Shown: piece by piece, positions 13,386 to 23,459 of the stretch
Position numbering within the stretch: the stretch's first letter is position 1
Layout: the number at the start of each line of letters is the position of its first letter
Assembly (NCBI RefSeq): GCF_964355755.1
Contig: NC_092680.1
Coordinates: forward strand, 12,685,001 to 12,749,000
Source of the DNA: Antedon mediterranea
Lineage: Eukaryota > Echinodermata > Crinoidea > Comatulida > Antedonidae
Reading direction: 5' to 3'
DNA: 64,000 nt
Notes under the pieces: generated by a model
Told to the model about the DNA's origin: nothing
Seen by the model: only the letters and a program-made list of their open reading frames with translations
The model's database searches: none
Position numbers and translations under genes: made by a program

Positions 13386-15699
13386 CCTTAAAAAGACCTT
13401 TAAAAGTAAAAATGTGATCATTCGTATTGCCATCTGAAATTCTATACACATTACAACATTTTTTATCGCATTTTTATTCATACCAAATCGTGTCGTTCAA
13501 ATATTTTTATCCTGTTTTAGATTTAATTGTATTTCCAAACAGACAGGAGGAAGTGAGTAAGAAGCATAAACTTCTGGTGAAGCGTTAAGGGACTTGATAC
13601 AATTAATTTAAATTTTGGCAGAATAAATGTGATAATCAAACAACACATTTTGTTTCTTTTTGTTACACATCGCATAATAAACATTTTAAGCTATCCAAAC
13701 TTGGGAAAATCTTTTTTTATTTAATTTAAACATGTTTATTGCACCTAAAAAGTTTACATTATTGTTTTGATGTTATGTATTATTTAGAACTTTGTGGCTT
13801 TTGTTATTTGTTTGTAAAATGGATGCACCATTAACTGATAAATGTGTGCCACCGATATAAAGGTGATTCCTATGAATAAATAAATACAAAAGGGTTCGCA
13901 CCCAAATTTAATTGACAAAGTCAAATTATTTAAAACGCTTTATCAAAATCATAATTATAATTATTAACTTAAGTCACTTCAAGGTAAGGTCTAATTAATA
14001 GTTGAGTTATCTGCGTCTTTGAGGTTGCGACTCAACAATTATCATTATTTATGAAATCTGCTGCAATATACATTTAGTAAACTATCACAATGACCGAATA
14101 ATAAGATGTAATATGCACGAGTTTTATTATTAATCTGAAAAGGTCTGGATTCGTACACGAAATGAACCTTCCTTGTACAGAATCTATTATAGTTTATCCT
14201 ATTATTAAGTACAATACAACGGCCTTGGTTTATTGTTAATGACCGAGTTGTAAAACCTTCCTAGGTTCTGCATGATATCAATCGAAAATAATAAAAATAA
14301 TAAACTACGGAATATAATTGAAAAACACATGAACTGACTGTAAAATATACCGCTACAGTACAACGTATTTGTGCTTTTATACGAATACGGTGCTCACTTT
14401 AATAATGTACATGTAGTTTATTGAATATAGAATTAAATTTATTGAAATGATTCAATAATTTGAAAAATTTTCTGATATGATTTAAAATTTTGAATTTCCA
14501 TTTTGTCGTTTTTAACTGAATTTATTCAGAGCGACAACAAATAAACCACGTGATTCCTTGCTTGCTATGTATATTTGTACTAATTTATGGTGTTACGTTT
14601 AATAGAGAAGCAATGAAATAGTTAACATACATACTTAAATAGACAAACATTATACTGTCATTCATTGATGTTTAGTGTTATCTACACCATGTTTTGACGA
14701 TTGTCGATATCAAAGAGGAATATTAACAAAAGGACGGTTTGTTTATGAATACATCACATTATGTGTATCATGCAACTATGTTAATAATACGTTTATTTCT
14801 TATCGTATACAAAAAACAAAAGGTTTTAAAACAATATTTGACATAAACGAATTTCAATTTATAAAATAATAAATATATTAATTTTTATCAATATAATATT
14901 AACATACGTAATATTAGTTAAAAGCATTATTGAATAACCTAAAATACAGACATGCGCAAACTGGGTTCGTATACCACCATAATGGCAGTTTTACATTTTA
15001 TTCTAAATAGTTAGTTCTTTTTTTTGGGATTAAATGTAATCGATGTGGTTGATTAAATTAATATTGATGACCACTGTACGGTTTTAAATGGACATTACAG
15101 GACAAACGTCGTATAGGCCTTATATAATATTACCGTTAAATTTATAATTAAGCCTAAATAAATTTAAGCAAGAAAGAGGCGTTAAAAACACCTTAAAAAA
15201 TTAGTTTTACGCAATGTTATAAGAGCAGTTTAGTAGCTCTATATAGTTTGTTTCTTTATTGGATTTTAGTGCACTTTAGAAAATTGCTATTTTCAGCAAA
15301 ACCTCTCCGCCTTCGTCTTATTCTAATTACGGCGAATGAAAAATTTGTGGACGATGATTGTTATTATGATTAAGACGCGCAGCGGTCTTATGATTACCTA
15401 ATACAATGCAGCCCAACATTATATAGACAATATTAAAACGACCAACAAGTACAACGGCTTTGATGATTGCAATGACCGCATTACTCTGGATGAATATTGA
15501 ATATACAATTTGCTACGCATCAACGTATTCAACTCATCAAATTCAATCAAATCTTTTGTATGGGAAATTACGTTTTCGAATTATGTTGTATTTTTGTTCA
15601 CTGGTACAATAAATCGATGATTATTTTTATATAAGAAAACATAAATTATTACGAATTATAATGGGTGGAAAATATAAATTAAATAATAAAGAGTCTTAC
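13386..15699. other. Probable AP-2 intron (downstream of exon 2)
   Basis: On the minus strand this follows the donor of the AP-2 exon at 15700, so at least its right part should be intron. I searched by eye for the next AP-2 exons (the VIKK stretch and the VPGRLSLLSS...[20 protein letters not shown] block conserved across the family) and did not find them. A 64-codon plus-strand ORF at 14675-14869 is AT-rich and has no motif. Confidence 0.45.
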
Positions 15700-16149
15700 C
15701 GTGTTGTCATCCATAGGATGAAGACCAGGTGGCGGGCCATGAAGCATTAACTCCGTCTGGTCGAGTCCATGATGACTACCTGGAATCAAAACATCGGGCC
15801 TACGGATACTGTAATCTCGATTTGAGAGCTGGTGGACGTTCGGGTGTTGTATGTGTAGCTCGTCATCCCGTGGATGGTGTCGAAGCATCTGCGGACGTTG
15901 TTGATGAATTTGATATTGATGGTGTTGGGGTTGGTGGAGGGTGTTCAAGTGAGCGTAAGGGTCCGAATTCATATGATGAAAGTCCAACTGTGATTGCTGG
16001 GGAATGTTGTACGGAGGCGGAAAATACGGTGGTTGAAAATCGGTGGATGGCGTGTGCGTCAAACGCGGAGCCGTCGAAAACGACGGCGTGCTCCCGACGG
16101 ATCCAGAGCTAAACCCAGGCCTGTGGCTCGGGATGAGGTCAGATCGATC
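15700..16149 (-). CDS. tfap2: AP-2 (TFAP2) exon 2: N-terminal transactivation region
   Basis: This 450-nt exon gives 150 in-frame codons and encodes the proline-rich, PY-motif transactivation part of an AP-2 transcription factor, a nuclear DNA-binding regulator of ectoderm and neural-crest-type programmes in animals. It opens with DRSDLIPS, matching the DRHDG start of exon 2 in vertebrate TFAP2 genes. It then has RLTHTPSTDFQPPYFPPPY (the family hallmark), LDFHHMNSDPYAHLN, a His/Gln-rich middle, and NRDYSIRRPDVLIPGSHHGLD, which aligns with the vertebrate RRDYHSVRRPDVL..HHGLD block. The acceptor is a T-run followed by AG at 16150-16151; the donor is ACG|GTAAG at 15700/15699. Both borders are phase 0. 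The DNA-binding and helix-span-helix exons are missing from the window. The plus-strand frame across the same bases is a shadow. Confidence 0.96.
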
Positions 16150-16235
16150 CTAAAAAAAAAATAAAATGCAAATAATAAATACATATGAAATTAAATATTC
16201 ATTTAAAAAATTCAAAATGATGTATAAAATCTTAC
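16150..16235 (-). other. Short 86-bp AP-2 intron between exon 1b and exon 2
   Basis: The donor GTAAGAT follows GAA at 16236 and the acceptor is a long T-rich tract ending in TTTTAG before 16149. At 86 bp this is far shorter than the other intron implied here (1029 bp, from the 17179 exon to the same acceptor). No other feature is seen in it. Confidence 0.6.
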
Positions 16236-16256
16236 TTCGTATGTGTTAAGAACCAT
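16236..16256 (-). CDS. tfap2: AP-2 alternative short first exon (1b), MVLNTYE
   Basis: Reading leftwards, ATG at 16256-16254 opens a 7-codon frame encoding MVLNTYE that stops exactly at GAA|GTAAGAT, a strong splice donor. The phase (0) fits the exon 2 acceptor 86 bp away, giving MVLNTYE-DRSDLIPS. Vertebrate TFAP2A has several short alternative first exons joined to the same DRHDG exon (for example one ending in ...NIKYEDCE), so this arrangement fits known family architecture. The glutamate just before the junction also matches. The peptide itself is too short to identify by homology, and chance occurrence of ATG plus a donor is possible. Confidence 0.6.
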
Positions 16257-16560
16257 TGCGACGTTTTTCAACATTTGTACATGTTGTGTCTAATGGTGTA
16301 ACAGTAATATAGACAAGAACGTTAAGTGTGATTTTCCTGGCTGACTGCAAATCGACAACTGATGAACTGCCTCAATGGATCACAGTACACAGAATAGACC
16401 ACACGAACCCGTAGGCTAGTCACAAAGAAACTCATCGTTGTGCTATTGTTTGTCGACACATCGCCGTGATCTGTAGTGCGTTTTGACTGTCTACTGCCTA
16501 CGGCGAACTGGGTTCACCCCTTCGTACAGTAGGGTGGCCAAGCTAAGCAATTACACATTT
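16257..16560 (-). promoter_or_regulatory. Candidate 5' UTR / internal promoter of the short AP-2 isoform
   Basis: If exon 1b is real, its transcript must start to the right of 16256. This stretch is noticeably less AT-rich than the surroundings, with words such as GTGTGGTCTATTCTGTG and a GC-rich patch near 16495-16530, and contains no convincing upstream exon. No clear TATA box at a fixed distance is seen, so the start site is not placed. It is an inference from position only. Confidence 0.3.
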
Positions 16561-17178
16561 AAGCATAACAACAACGTCGTATTAAATTAGTCGAAATTAA
16601 TTTCAGATATAATTAAGCAAGCGTTAAGTAAGCTACCGACGATTTAAGTACAGTACGTGGTACTTTTGTAGCGATTTATTTTAAGTACGGGAAACCTTAC
16701 CATGTTACTATTAGTATCTATGTTACATCTCATACTAAATGTCTGGGGTAAACTTGTACACTGGAACCCATGCATCACTATTATAGTTGAGAGAGGAGAG
16801 AGCTAAATCACCTTAGGCTTCAATGACACTCCAGTGTTTACGTGATCCAAGAAAAAAACTCAAATTAAAATGTTGTTTACAGATTTTTGGAAGTGGCAAA
16901 CTTAAACGTGTAAGTTTCTCCTCCTTATTTCTTCGTTTTGTCTTACTTTCTGAACTAAAATAATTGTGATAATTCCGGTGACAAGTTTCTAGCCTAAAGG
17001 GACTTTGCATACGCAAGTAACTACACGTAAGACGGACGTCTAGTTCGTCATGACGTACTAAAGAATAAATAAGAAAAAGAAATAGTTGACCAACCACCAG
17101 ATACCAGTTAAAAATGTAAGTAAGTTACAGTTGTTAATAGTAAATTAATCATAAAAATAGAATATTAAAATAGAGCAC
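16561..17178 (-). other. AP-2 intron 1 sequence
   Basis: This lies between the two candidate first exons. A 94-codon minus-strand ORF (16813-17097) is open across it, with a good acceptor-like TTCTTTAG near 17060 and a donor-like GTAAGAC near 16945. The implied exon would end in phase 1 and would not fit exon 2, so I do not call it a coding exon; a 5' UTR exon remains possible. Confidence 0.4.
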
Positions 17179-17373
17179 CTCGTGTTTGGGTTGAAGGGGG
17201 CTACCAAATGCAGAAGGCATCCCGTATGAGTTTGCGTTGCCAAGGCGACTGTTGATAGAAGATGGACTAGTTGAGCTGTCTAGAGATGTAAGGCGATCGA
17301 CTGTCGTATGTGATGTTAGTTCTTCGTATGAGTTATGTGGTGAGAGCGCTTTAAGAGGGCTCACCTGGGCCAT
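17179..17373 (-). CDS. tfap2: AP-2 first coding exon (1a), 65 codons
   Basis: From ATG at 17373 the frame runs 65 codons to CACGAG|GTGCTC at 17179, phase 0, and joins exon 2 as ...SPLQPKHE-DRSDLIPS. An in-frame TAA lies about 22 codons before the ATG, so this Met is the likely start. The peptide is Ser/Thr/Pro/Asn-rich, contains DRLTSLDSSTSPSSINSRLG and the words SYGMPSAFGSP, and has no membrane segment. The DR...SS.SSIN.RLG spacing resembles the DRHDG...ARLPQLG region of other AP-2 N termini, suggesting this is a bona fide family N terminus. The donor (GTGCTC) is weaker than consensus. A second, stronger donor (CAG|GTGAGC) sits after codon 3. Confidence 0.72.
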
Positions 17374-18564
17374 GTGTGATACGATTAGCAGCAGAGGAAG
17401 ACTTGCTTCTTGGCCTGTTGTTACTCCACGATTGTTTTACGTAAACTGCACTCAACACAATGCTTCCGTTAATGTTGATGCTTGACCTTAGAAAACGGCG
17501 ATGACTTCTAGTGGTAGATGATCATTTAATGGTTTTCATGAGATTCTCTTAAAACACATCAGCTGATATTAAATAGATCATAACATCTTTCATAGAATAA
17601 TCCGTCAATTGTTGTATTACAGTTCAAGTAATTCAGGAAAATCCACACAACACACTATTCTGCCCAAGGCTCACTGCCTAGAGGTTGTGATAAAAATAGA
17701 AGAATTTTCCAGCGAATGGCGCATTCAATCGTATCCTCTAGCCTTTGTAGTAGCACGAGAAAAGCTGAGTTAATTCGTATCTGCCAGTGGCGAATCAACT
17801 CCTACTAAAAAGTGTCCACTCGAGAGCCTCGATTTCATCCAGCCCTGTGGGTACCCTCCTAGTTACCTTACGCCCTGCCCACTTTATGCTAGAGGTGTGT
17901 TTAGCTCCTTCACAAGGGCTATTGATATTATCGTTTAATTAAGTGCTCTCAAACAGATAGCCTATTGGGTGAATCCAAGCTAGCGACGTCACGACTAATC
18001 AACCAATTGGAAGCTAGAACGACTTCTGGTGTGTAACACAGTAGTTCAGTATAGGCTTATGCTTAATAATAGGTAAATAGCCAGTTGAACGTTATTCCAA
18101 AATAGCTGGGCGGAGTTTGTCTTACCGATTTATCAAAAATGAGTTATACAAAATTAAAAAAATAAAACTTTAAAATTTAGGTCCTCAACATTTTTATATC
18201 AAGATACTTTGTAATTATTAACTATAATTATATTATTCGTCTTTCACCGATAAAGGATTTATTCATAATACTTCAAACGGCATTAATTAAGACTGAATTA
18301 AGAATATTTTTACCTCTAGTATGTGAGGGCTGGACATTTCTTTGTTTTCGTTTTGATCTTTTTATTACAATATTGGAATTTGAATATTTATGTCATTTTA
18401 ATATATTATCATGGACGAAATAATATCAAATATATATATATACATCCTGCATAATTGGCACGTCACTGTTATGTGAAATCAAATAAAATATATAATTCAT
18501 TGACATTATTTGAACACTACTTTCACGAGGCCTATATTATGAATACATTATAAAACACATTCCT
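17374..18564 (-). promoter_or_regulatory. AP-2 upstream region (candidate promoter)
   Basis: This is the DNA immediately upstream of the first AP-2 ATG and before the large repeat element. The part at about 17800-17930 is GC-richer than average and holds GCCCTGTGGGT at 17842-17852, which resembles the palindromic GCC-N3/4-GGG/GGC type of site bound by AP-2 proteins, so autoregulation is conceivable. No TATA box at a convincing distance was found. From about 18120 onward the DNA becomes very AT-rich and featureless. Confidence 0.35.
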
Positions 18565-18579
18565 TACACAGCAAAATTC

Positions 18580-20096
18580 TGATTCTTGTTTTAAGAAAAA
18601 AAAAACTTGTTTCAAGCAAAATATTTCTTGAAACAAGTAAATTTTGACTTGTCCGTATTTCAATACTTTTTGGCTTACCAAGAATCGTAAAATTCTTAAC
18701 AAGAATCACACAAATTCTTATCAAGAAAATTATTCTTACCAAGAAATAATACTTTAAGAACAATATTCTTACCAAGAATTTAATTGCTTTTTTCATTCTT
18801 GTTTTAAGCAGTATCTGCCTTAAAATAAGTAACAATTTATCGATTTTTTAAAAAAGAATTCTTGTTTCAAGCAATATTTTTCTTAAAATAAGTAAGAATA
18901 TTCCGATTTGTATTTTTTTGAATTCTTGTTTCAAGCAATATATTTCTTAAAATAAGTAAGAATATTCCGATTTGTATTTTATAGAATTCTTGTTTCAAGC
19001 AATATATTTCTTAAAATAAGTAAGAATATTCCGATTTGTATTTTTTTTAATTCTTGTTTCAAGCAAGATATTTCTTAAAATAAGTAAGAATATTCCGATT
19101 TGTATTTTATAGAATTCTTGTTTCAAGCAATATATTTCTTAAAATAAGTAAGAATATTCCGATTTGTATTTTTTTGAATTCTTGTTTCAAGCAAGATATT
19201 TCTTAAAATAAGTAAGAATATTCCGATTTTTATTTTTTGAATTCTTGTTTCAAGCAATATTTTTCTTAAAATAAGTAAGAATATTCCGATTTGTATTTTT
19301 TGAATTCTTGTTTCAAGCAATATTTTTCTTAAAATAAGTAAGAATATTCCGATTTGTATTTTTTGAATTCTTGTTTCAAGCAATTTTTTTCTTAAAATAA
19401 GTAAGAATATTCCGATTTGTATTTTTTGAATTCTTGTTTCAAGCAAAATATTTCTTAAAATAAGTAAGAATATTCCGATTTTTATTTGTAGAATTCTTGT
19501 TTCAAGCAATATTTTTCTTAAAATAAGTAAGAATATTCCGATTTGTATTTTTTAGAATTCTTGTTTTAAGCAATATTTTTCTTAAAATAAGTAAGAATAT
19601 TCCGATTTTTAATTTTAATATTCTTGTTTCAAGCAATATATTTCTTAAAATAAGTAAGAATATTCCGATTTGTATTTTTTGAATTCTTGTTTCAAGCAAT
19701 ATTTTTCTTAAAATAAGTAAGAATATTCCGATTTGTATTTTTTGAATTCTTGTTTCAAGCAATATTTTTCTTAAAATAAGTAAGAATATTCCGATTTGTA
19801 TTTTTTGAATTCTTGTTTCAAGCAATATATTTCTTAAAATAAGTAAGAATATTCCGATTTTTATTTGTAGAATTCTTGTTTCAAGCAATATTTTTCTTAA
19901 AATAAGTAAGAATATTCCGGTTTGTATTTTTTAGAATTCTTGTTTTAAGTAATATTTTTCTTAAAATAAGTAAAAATATTCCGATTTATATTTTTAGTTT
20001 TCTTGTTTCAAGCAATATATTTCTTAAAATAAGTAAGAATATTCCGATTTTTATTTGTAGAATTCTTGTTTCAAGCAAAACTTTTTTTAAAATAAG
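18580..20096. repeat. Left tandem array, ~62-bp unit
   Basis: From about 18840 onward the unit is about 62 bp and occurs roughly twenty times with few changes. Each unit contains two short palindromes, CTTGTTTCAAG and CTTAAAATAAG, separated by AATATTTTTC-like sequence, then GTAAGAATATTCCGATTTGT. Before 18840 the same words occur in irregular spacing. On the minus strand the array reads as long ORFs with a repeating LLETRIQKIQIGIFLLILRK peptide; these are by-products of the repeat. Confidence 0.92.
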
Positions 20097-20330
20097 TAAA
20101 CAAGAAGTCTATCAAATAAAAACCAGTAAATGTTTACTTTTTTTAAGAAAAGTATTGCTTGAAACAAGAATTCTATCAAATTAAATTTCGTAAATTCTTA
20201 CTTATATTGGGAAAAAATTGCTTGAAACAAGAATTCTATAAAATATAAATCATTAAAAATTTATTTTAAGTTATTTTAAGAACGATAAATGAATACTCAT
20301 TTTAAGAAATATTTTACTTAAACAAATAAA
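20097..20330. repeat. Orientation switch at inner edge of left array
   Basis: At about 20097 the repeat words flip: instead of ATTCTTGTTTCAAGCAA the sequence reads TTGCTTGAAACAAGAATTC, repeated at about 20154 and 20217. The array therefore contains a local inverted junction, so its inner end is itself an inverted-repeat stem with the last direct units. This may mark the inner edge of a long subterminal inverted repeat or an internal rearrangement. Confidence 0.8.
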
Positions 20331-22929
20331 TTCAAGAATGTTATAAAACATAATATTAACAATACTACTGTTATTTTCATTAAGAACTACAATTTACATG
20401 ACATTAGGTACAATAATATATACAACTTCTTTAAAACAAACTTGTTTTTATTAATAATAAAATGCCATCAAAAGAAAACTTAAAAACATTAAAATGGTAA
20501 AATACAAATTTCGTAAAATTCTTCTCCCGCACCTGGGCTTTAAACTATTAGGTGTCCTTAAATTTATTAATGTATACTAATGATTATTCAACAGCCTTTG
20601 TCAAGTGTACAGGTGTGTTTTCATCACAAATCACTAACTGTTAAAGGATAGTGATGCCTACTTCTTTTCATTTTGGATAATCGAAATCCAGAAGGTAAAA
20701 AGTGGAGAGGAGAGTAACTAGAGCCTCATCTAATTTTGCTTTCTTTGTAGTTAGAATTGTTTGCTAAACTTTAATGTAGGCCATTTCTGTGTCCAAAAGC
20801 AATACCGGCATATTACCTGATCGGCGTGAAGACCAGGATTCTGGATCTTTATTCATGTTCCTAAAAATGAAAAGAGATTAATATAGTTTTAGTTATTACT
20901 GTATTTAAAATATGTGTAACATCATCAACTAATTGGGTACGGTGTGGTTTTAGAGTCCTATATCTGGGGCGGTAAACACAAAAACATGACGCAATATTAG
21001 AACGGTGGTAAGAATAATTTTACATTATAAGACATAAGAGTGGGTGGAATATGCATTTGAACTTTTTAATCACAAACTTTGCCCTGTTTATACCGATCCC
21101 AAAGACAGGCCTGGCTGTATCTATTATTTTTAGTTAAATTATTAGGGTCTAAATTTATTTTTAATATTACTATTTAGGAAGACAATACGCAAAACGGTGC
21201 TCAGTCCTGATTGATGTTTTTATTCCGTATCAATGTTTATAATAACAATCATACAATTAAATGTAAATTTTGTTTAATTGTTTGATTTTAATAAATTATT
21301 GTAAACATAGTATATACCTCGAAATTTACTTACCAGATGGAGGACTGGTGTTTCTCTTTAAAATACCAAAATAAACTACTGTATATTATTCTCTTCTTTG
21401 GAAAAATTTGCTAAGCACTTTTTTAAAAAGCTTTCTTTTGTATTTCATTCCTCTTTGCCTAGTAATAATTAGTATCCTTCGAACTTCTTCAATTACCTAA
21501 CAAATAATTTAAGATATTGTAAATAACACAGTTTTTTAAAAAGAAATTTAATATAACAATTTTAGTTATGCAGTACGTATGTTTTTTGTTTGTTTTTTTA
21601 GTATGGTTTTTTTTAAATTTAGAGTTAGAAACATTAAGTTTCAATATCGATGTGATCACTTCGGGGATTACTTAGTGTGTACAATTAATTAAATATAAAG
21701 AAGTGTTTTTTAATGTCATTATATTTCTCATTGGAATATGTGTATATAATATAATCCTTCGTAGATATTTCATGGCTACATTACAAACTAACTGTTACAT
21801 TATAATTGTATTATCTATTATTAGGCCTTCCTTATACCTAGCTGAAATAGGTCCGACAATATTTGTCCCCTCTGTCAATGTCTGAACTAAAATGCTAAGC
21901 TAAACCTATACACCTGTCCGTCAGTACAGGCATAGTAGGCTAGCCTAGACCTACTAGTTCCAGGCCTACAGTATTACTTACTAGGAAGGAGCCTAGGCTA
22001 GGCCTAGACTGCTGGCAGATTAAAACATAATTATTAGGCCTACGAACCTGTTAAAATGTTGGCCACTTCTTCATCTATTTCTCGGATCTTCAACAAAGCG
22101 TCTTCCTTCAACATTATATTAGACTAATCTTACTAGGCCTATTGAAGCATTTAATATATAAATTGCGATGAAAGGTGTCTTTTACTTACAAACTCTAGAT
22201 TTTGAATGATTACTTTAAAAAACCGTTGGCCATGATCCCGCCGGGAGCTAGGTCATCGACCACACACAGTGTTGTTTTTCAACTGTAACCAAAAATTTAT
22301 CGCTGGCCTTTTACCCAGAATGTATAAGGTCATTATACTGCTCAACGTTAAAGCATGAAGGTATAAACCTCCATGGTGGTTAAAGCAAATCTATAAAACG
22401 TCTGGACCAACAGTAATACGACAGACAATAATAATGACACATGTTTGTTGCAGTCCGAAAAAAAGCGATAAGTTGGTGCCAGTAAACTGAAGTAGGTACA
22501 GTATTTGCTACCCTATTTGCTAAGGCATTATAATTCAATTCATGGAAATACTCCGAATTTTCGAGTAACATGTGGAATTGGTGGTTCGCTGCCCGGCAAG
22601 CTTTGGAATTTACAATTCGTTTTACAAGCATGTCATAAGACGCCATTTTAAGGACGAGTATAACAATCGGCAACCTCCTGCTAGCTGTTGACGATGGAAA
22701 CATCAGTATATAAGTATGCCTGGAGAAAACGAGGATGCCAATTGAGGATGAAGTAGAACTAGGCCTAGACTAGGAGACTGACGAAGTTAATGAAGAAAAA
22801 AACTATTATAACGGGGATGATTTATCAACTGACGATAGTAGTAGTGATAATTCTAGTATTGTTATACTGTTAATGATTGTTTAATATTAATGATCTTGTT
22901 GATGCTCAGCAAGAAGGCCTACTAACTAG
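20331..22929. other. Core of the TIR element, mostly decayed
   Basis: The core is unique sequence with several TAGGCCTA words and one coding relic on minus (20668-20860). A minus-strand ORF at 22380-22703 (107 codons, KMASYDMLVKRIVNSKACR...) has no recognised motif. On the plus strand about 22770-22870 reads ETDEVNEEKNYYNGDDLSTD followed by serines, an acidic frame just upstream of the better exon at 22930, and may be part of the same broken gene. No transposase DDE motif could be identified. Confidence 0.4.
20668..20860 (-). pseudogene. Decayed C-terminal exon of a transposon-borne protein
   Basis: On the minus strand an acceptor-like TTTTAG at 20861-20866 is followed by one frame reading NMNKDPESWSSRRSGNMP..., then an in-frame TAG, then TTKKAKLDEALVTLLSTFYL and LDFDYPK before a TGA. 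The ending (acidic/hydrophobic helix then FY.LDF.YPK) resembles, from memory, the C terminus of uncharacterised zinc-finger-type proteins that occur in many copies in invertebrate and fish genomes and end near YYVFNI.YPK. The in-frame stop argues that this copy is dead. Family assignment is tentative. Confidence 0.35.
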
Positions 22930-23016
22930 AGCCTAGAGGATGAACAAGCAGATAATAGTATAAAAAATGCTGATTTCTTTCTACTAAAATTAAAGGAGAG
23001 AAACAAGATTCCACAG
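22930..23016 (+). pseudogene. Candidate penultimate exon of element-encoded gene
   Basis: The plus-strand frame SLEDEQADNSIKNADFFLLK continues LKERNKIPQ to a strong donor CAG|GTAAGC at 23016/23017. The FLLKLKER..IPQ motif resembles the FLLKLRE...L.Q word in the same multi-copy invertebrate protein family suggested for the 20668-20860 relic. The upstream border is uncertain: an in-frame TAG ends at 22929, which also supplies an AG acceptor dinucleotide. Phase at the donor is 0 and fits the next exon. I cannot tell whether the gene is intact further upstream. Confidence 0.4.
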
Positions 23017-23333
23017 GTAAGCCATTTTGCTTTAAAATTACAACAATTATGCATTTTAAACTATTTTTTATTAGAGAAATACGTCTATTTCCTAGGCCTT
23101 GCTGGTACTGTTATTATACAGGACTATTAGCTATAGTAACTATAGGACTTGGGTACTAGGCCTAGGCATTATACACGCTAAGTTTATGTTGCATTTTTTT
23201 GTGACCAATTTCATTGTTACAAATAACATTTTTTTTGTTAGGCTGCATAGCTCCCCAACTAAAGCACAACTTAGTTTTTAAACATATTAAAACTTGAATA
23301 TAAAAAATATTAAATCAATATTATTTTCTTTAG

Positions 23334-23459
23334 GTTGCAGTGCAATCGATTATTCAAAGCACAAACAGTTTGATTACCCAGATTCTTTCATCAGTTGAAA
23401 CTGAAGTGCTAACTGCTCTACCGTTGTGTGAATATAAGGATATTGACAATCTATTTTAA
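23334..23459 (+). pseudogene. Candidate last exon of element-encoded gene
   Basis: A good acceptor (TTATTTTCTTTAG) at 23333 is followed by 41 open codons, VAVQSIIQSTNSLITQILSS continuing VETEVLTALPLCEYKDIDNLF, and a TAA at 23457-23459 that is already part of the right tandem array. Joined to the exon ending at 23016 across a 317-bp intron, the frame is continuous and looks like an amphipathic helical segment. That the stop codon comes from the array suggests either the real C terminus was replaced by array sequence or the gene evolved with the array as its 3' end. Function unknown. Confidence 0.42.

Noticed and set aside
15729-16112. 127-codon plus-strand ORF
   Set aside because: It is the antisense shadow of AP-2 exon 2, whose minus-strand peptide matches the family clearly.
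16813-17097. 94-codon minus-strand ORF in the AP-2 intron, with acceptor- and donor-like borders
   Set aside because: The implied exon ends in phase 1 and cannot join AP-2 exon 2 in frame; no family resemblance.
17237-17485. 82-codon plus-strand ORF
   Set aside because: Overlaps AP-2 exon 1a on the other strand and has no motif.
18548-19888. Long minus-strand ORFs with repeating LLETRIQKIQIGIFLLILRK peptides
   Set aside because: They are translations of the 62-bp tandem array; several frames stay open and the peptide period follows the DNA unit.
18580-20096. CRISPR array
   Set aside because: Units are contiguous and near-identical without unique spacers, and the DNA is eukaryotic.
22380-22703. 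107-codon minus-strand ORF in the core of the TIR element
   Set aside because: No transposase or DNA-binding motif recognised; kept only as a remark because composition alone does not support a gene.
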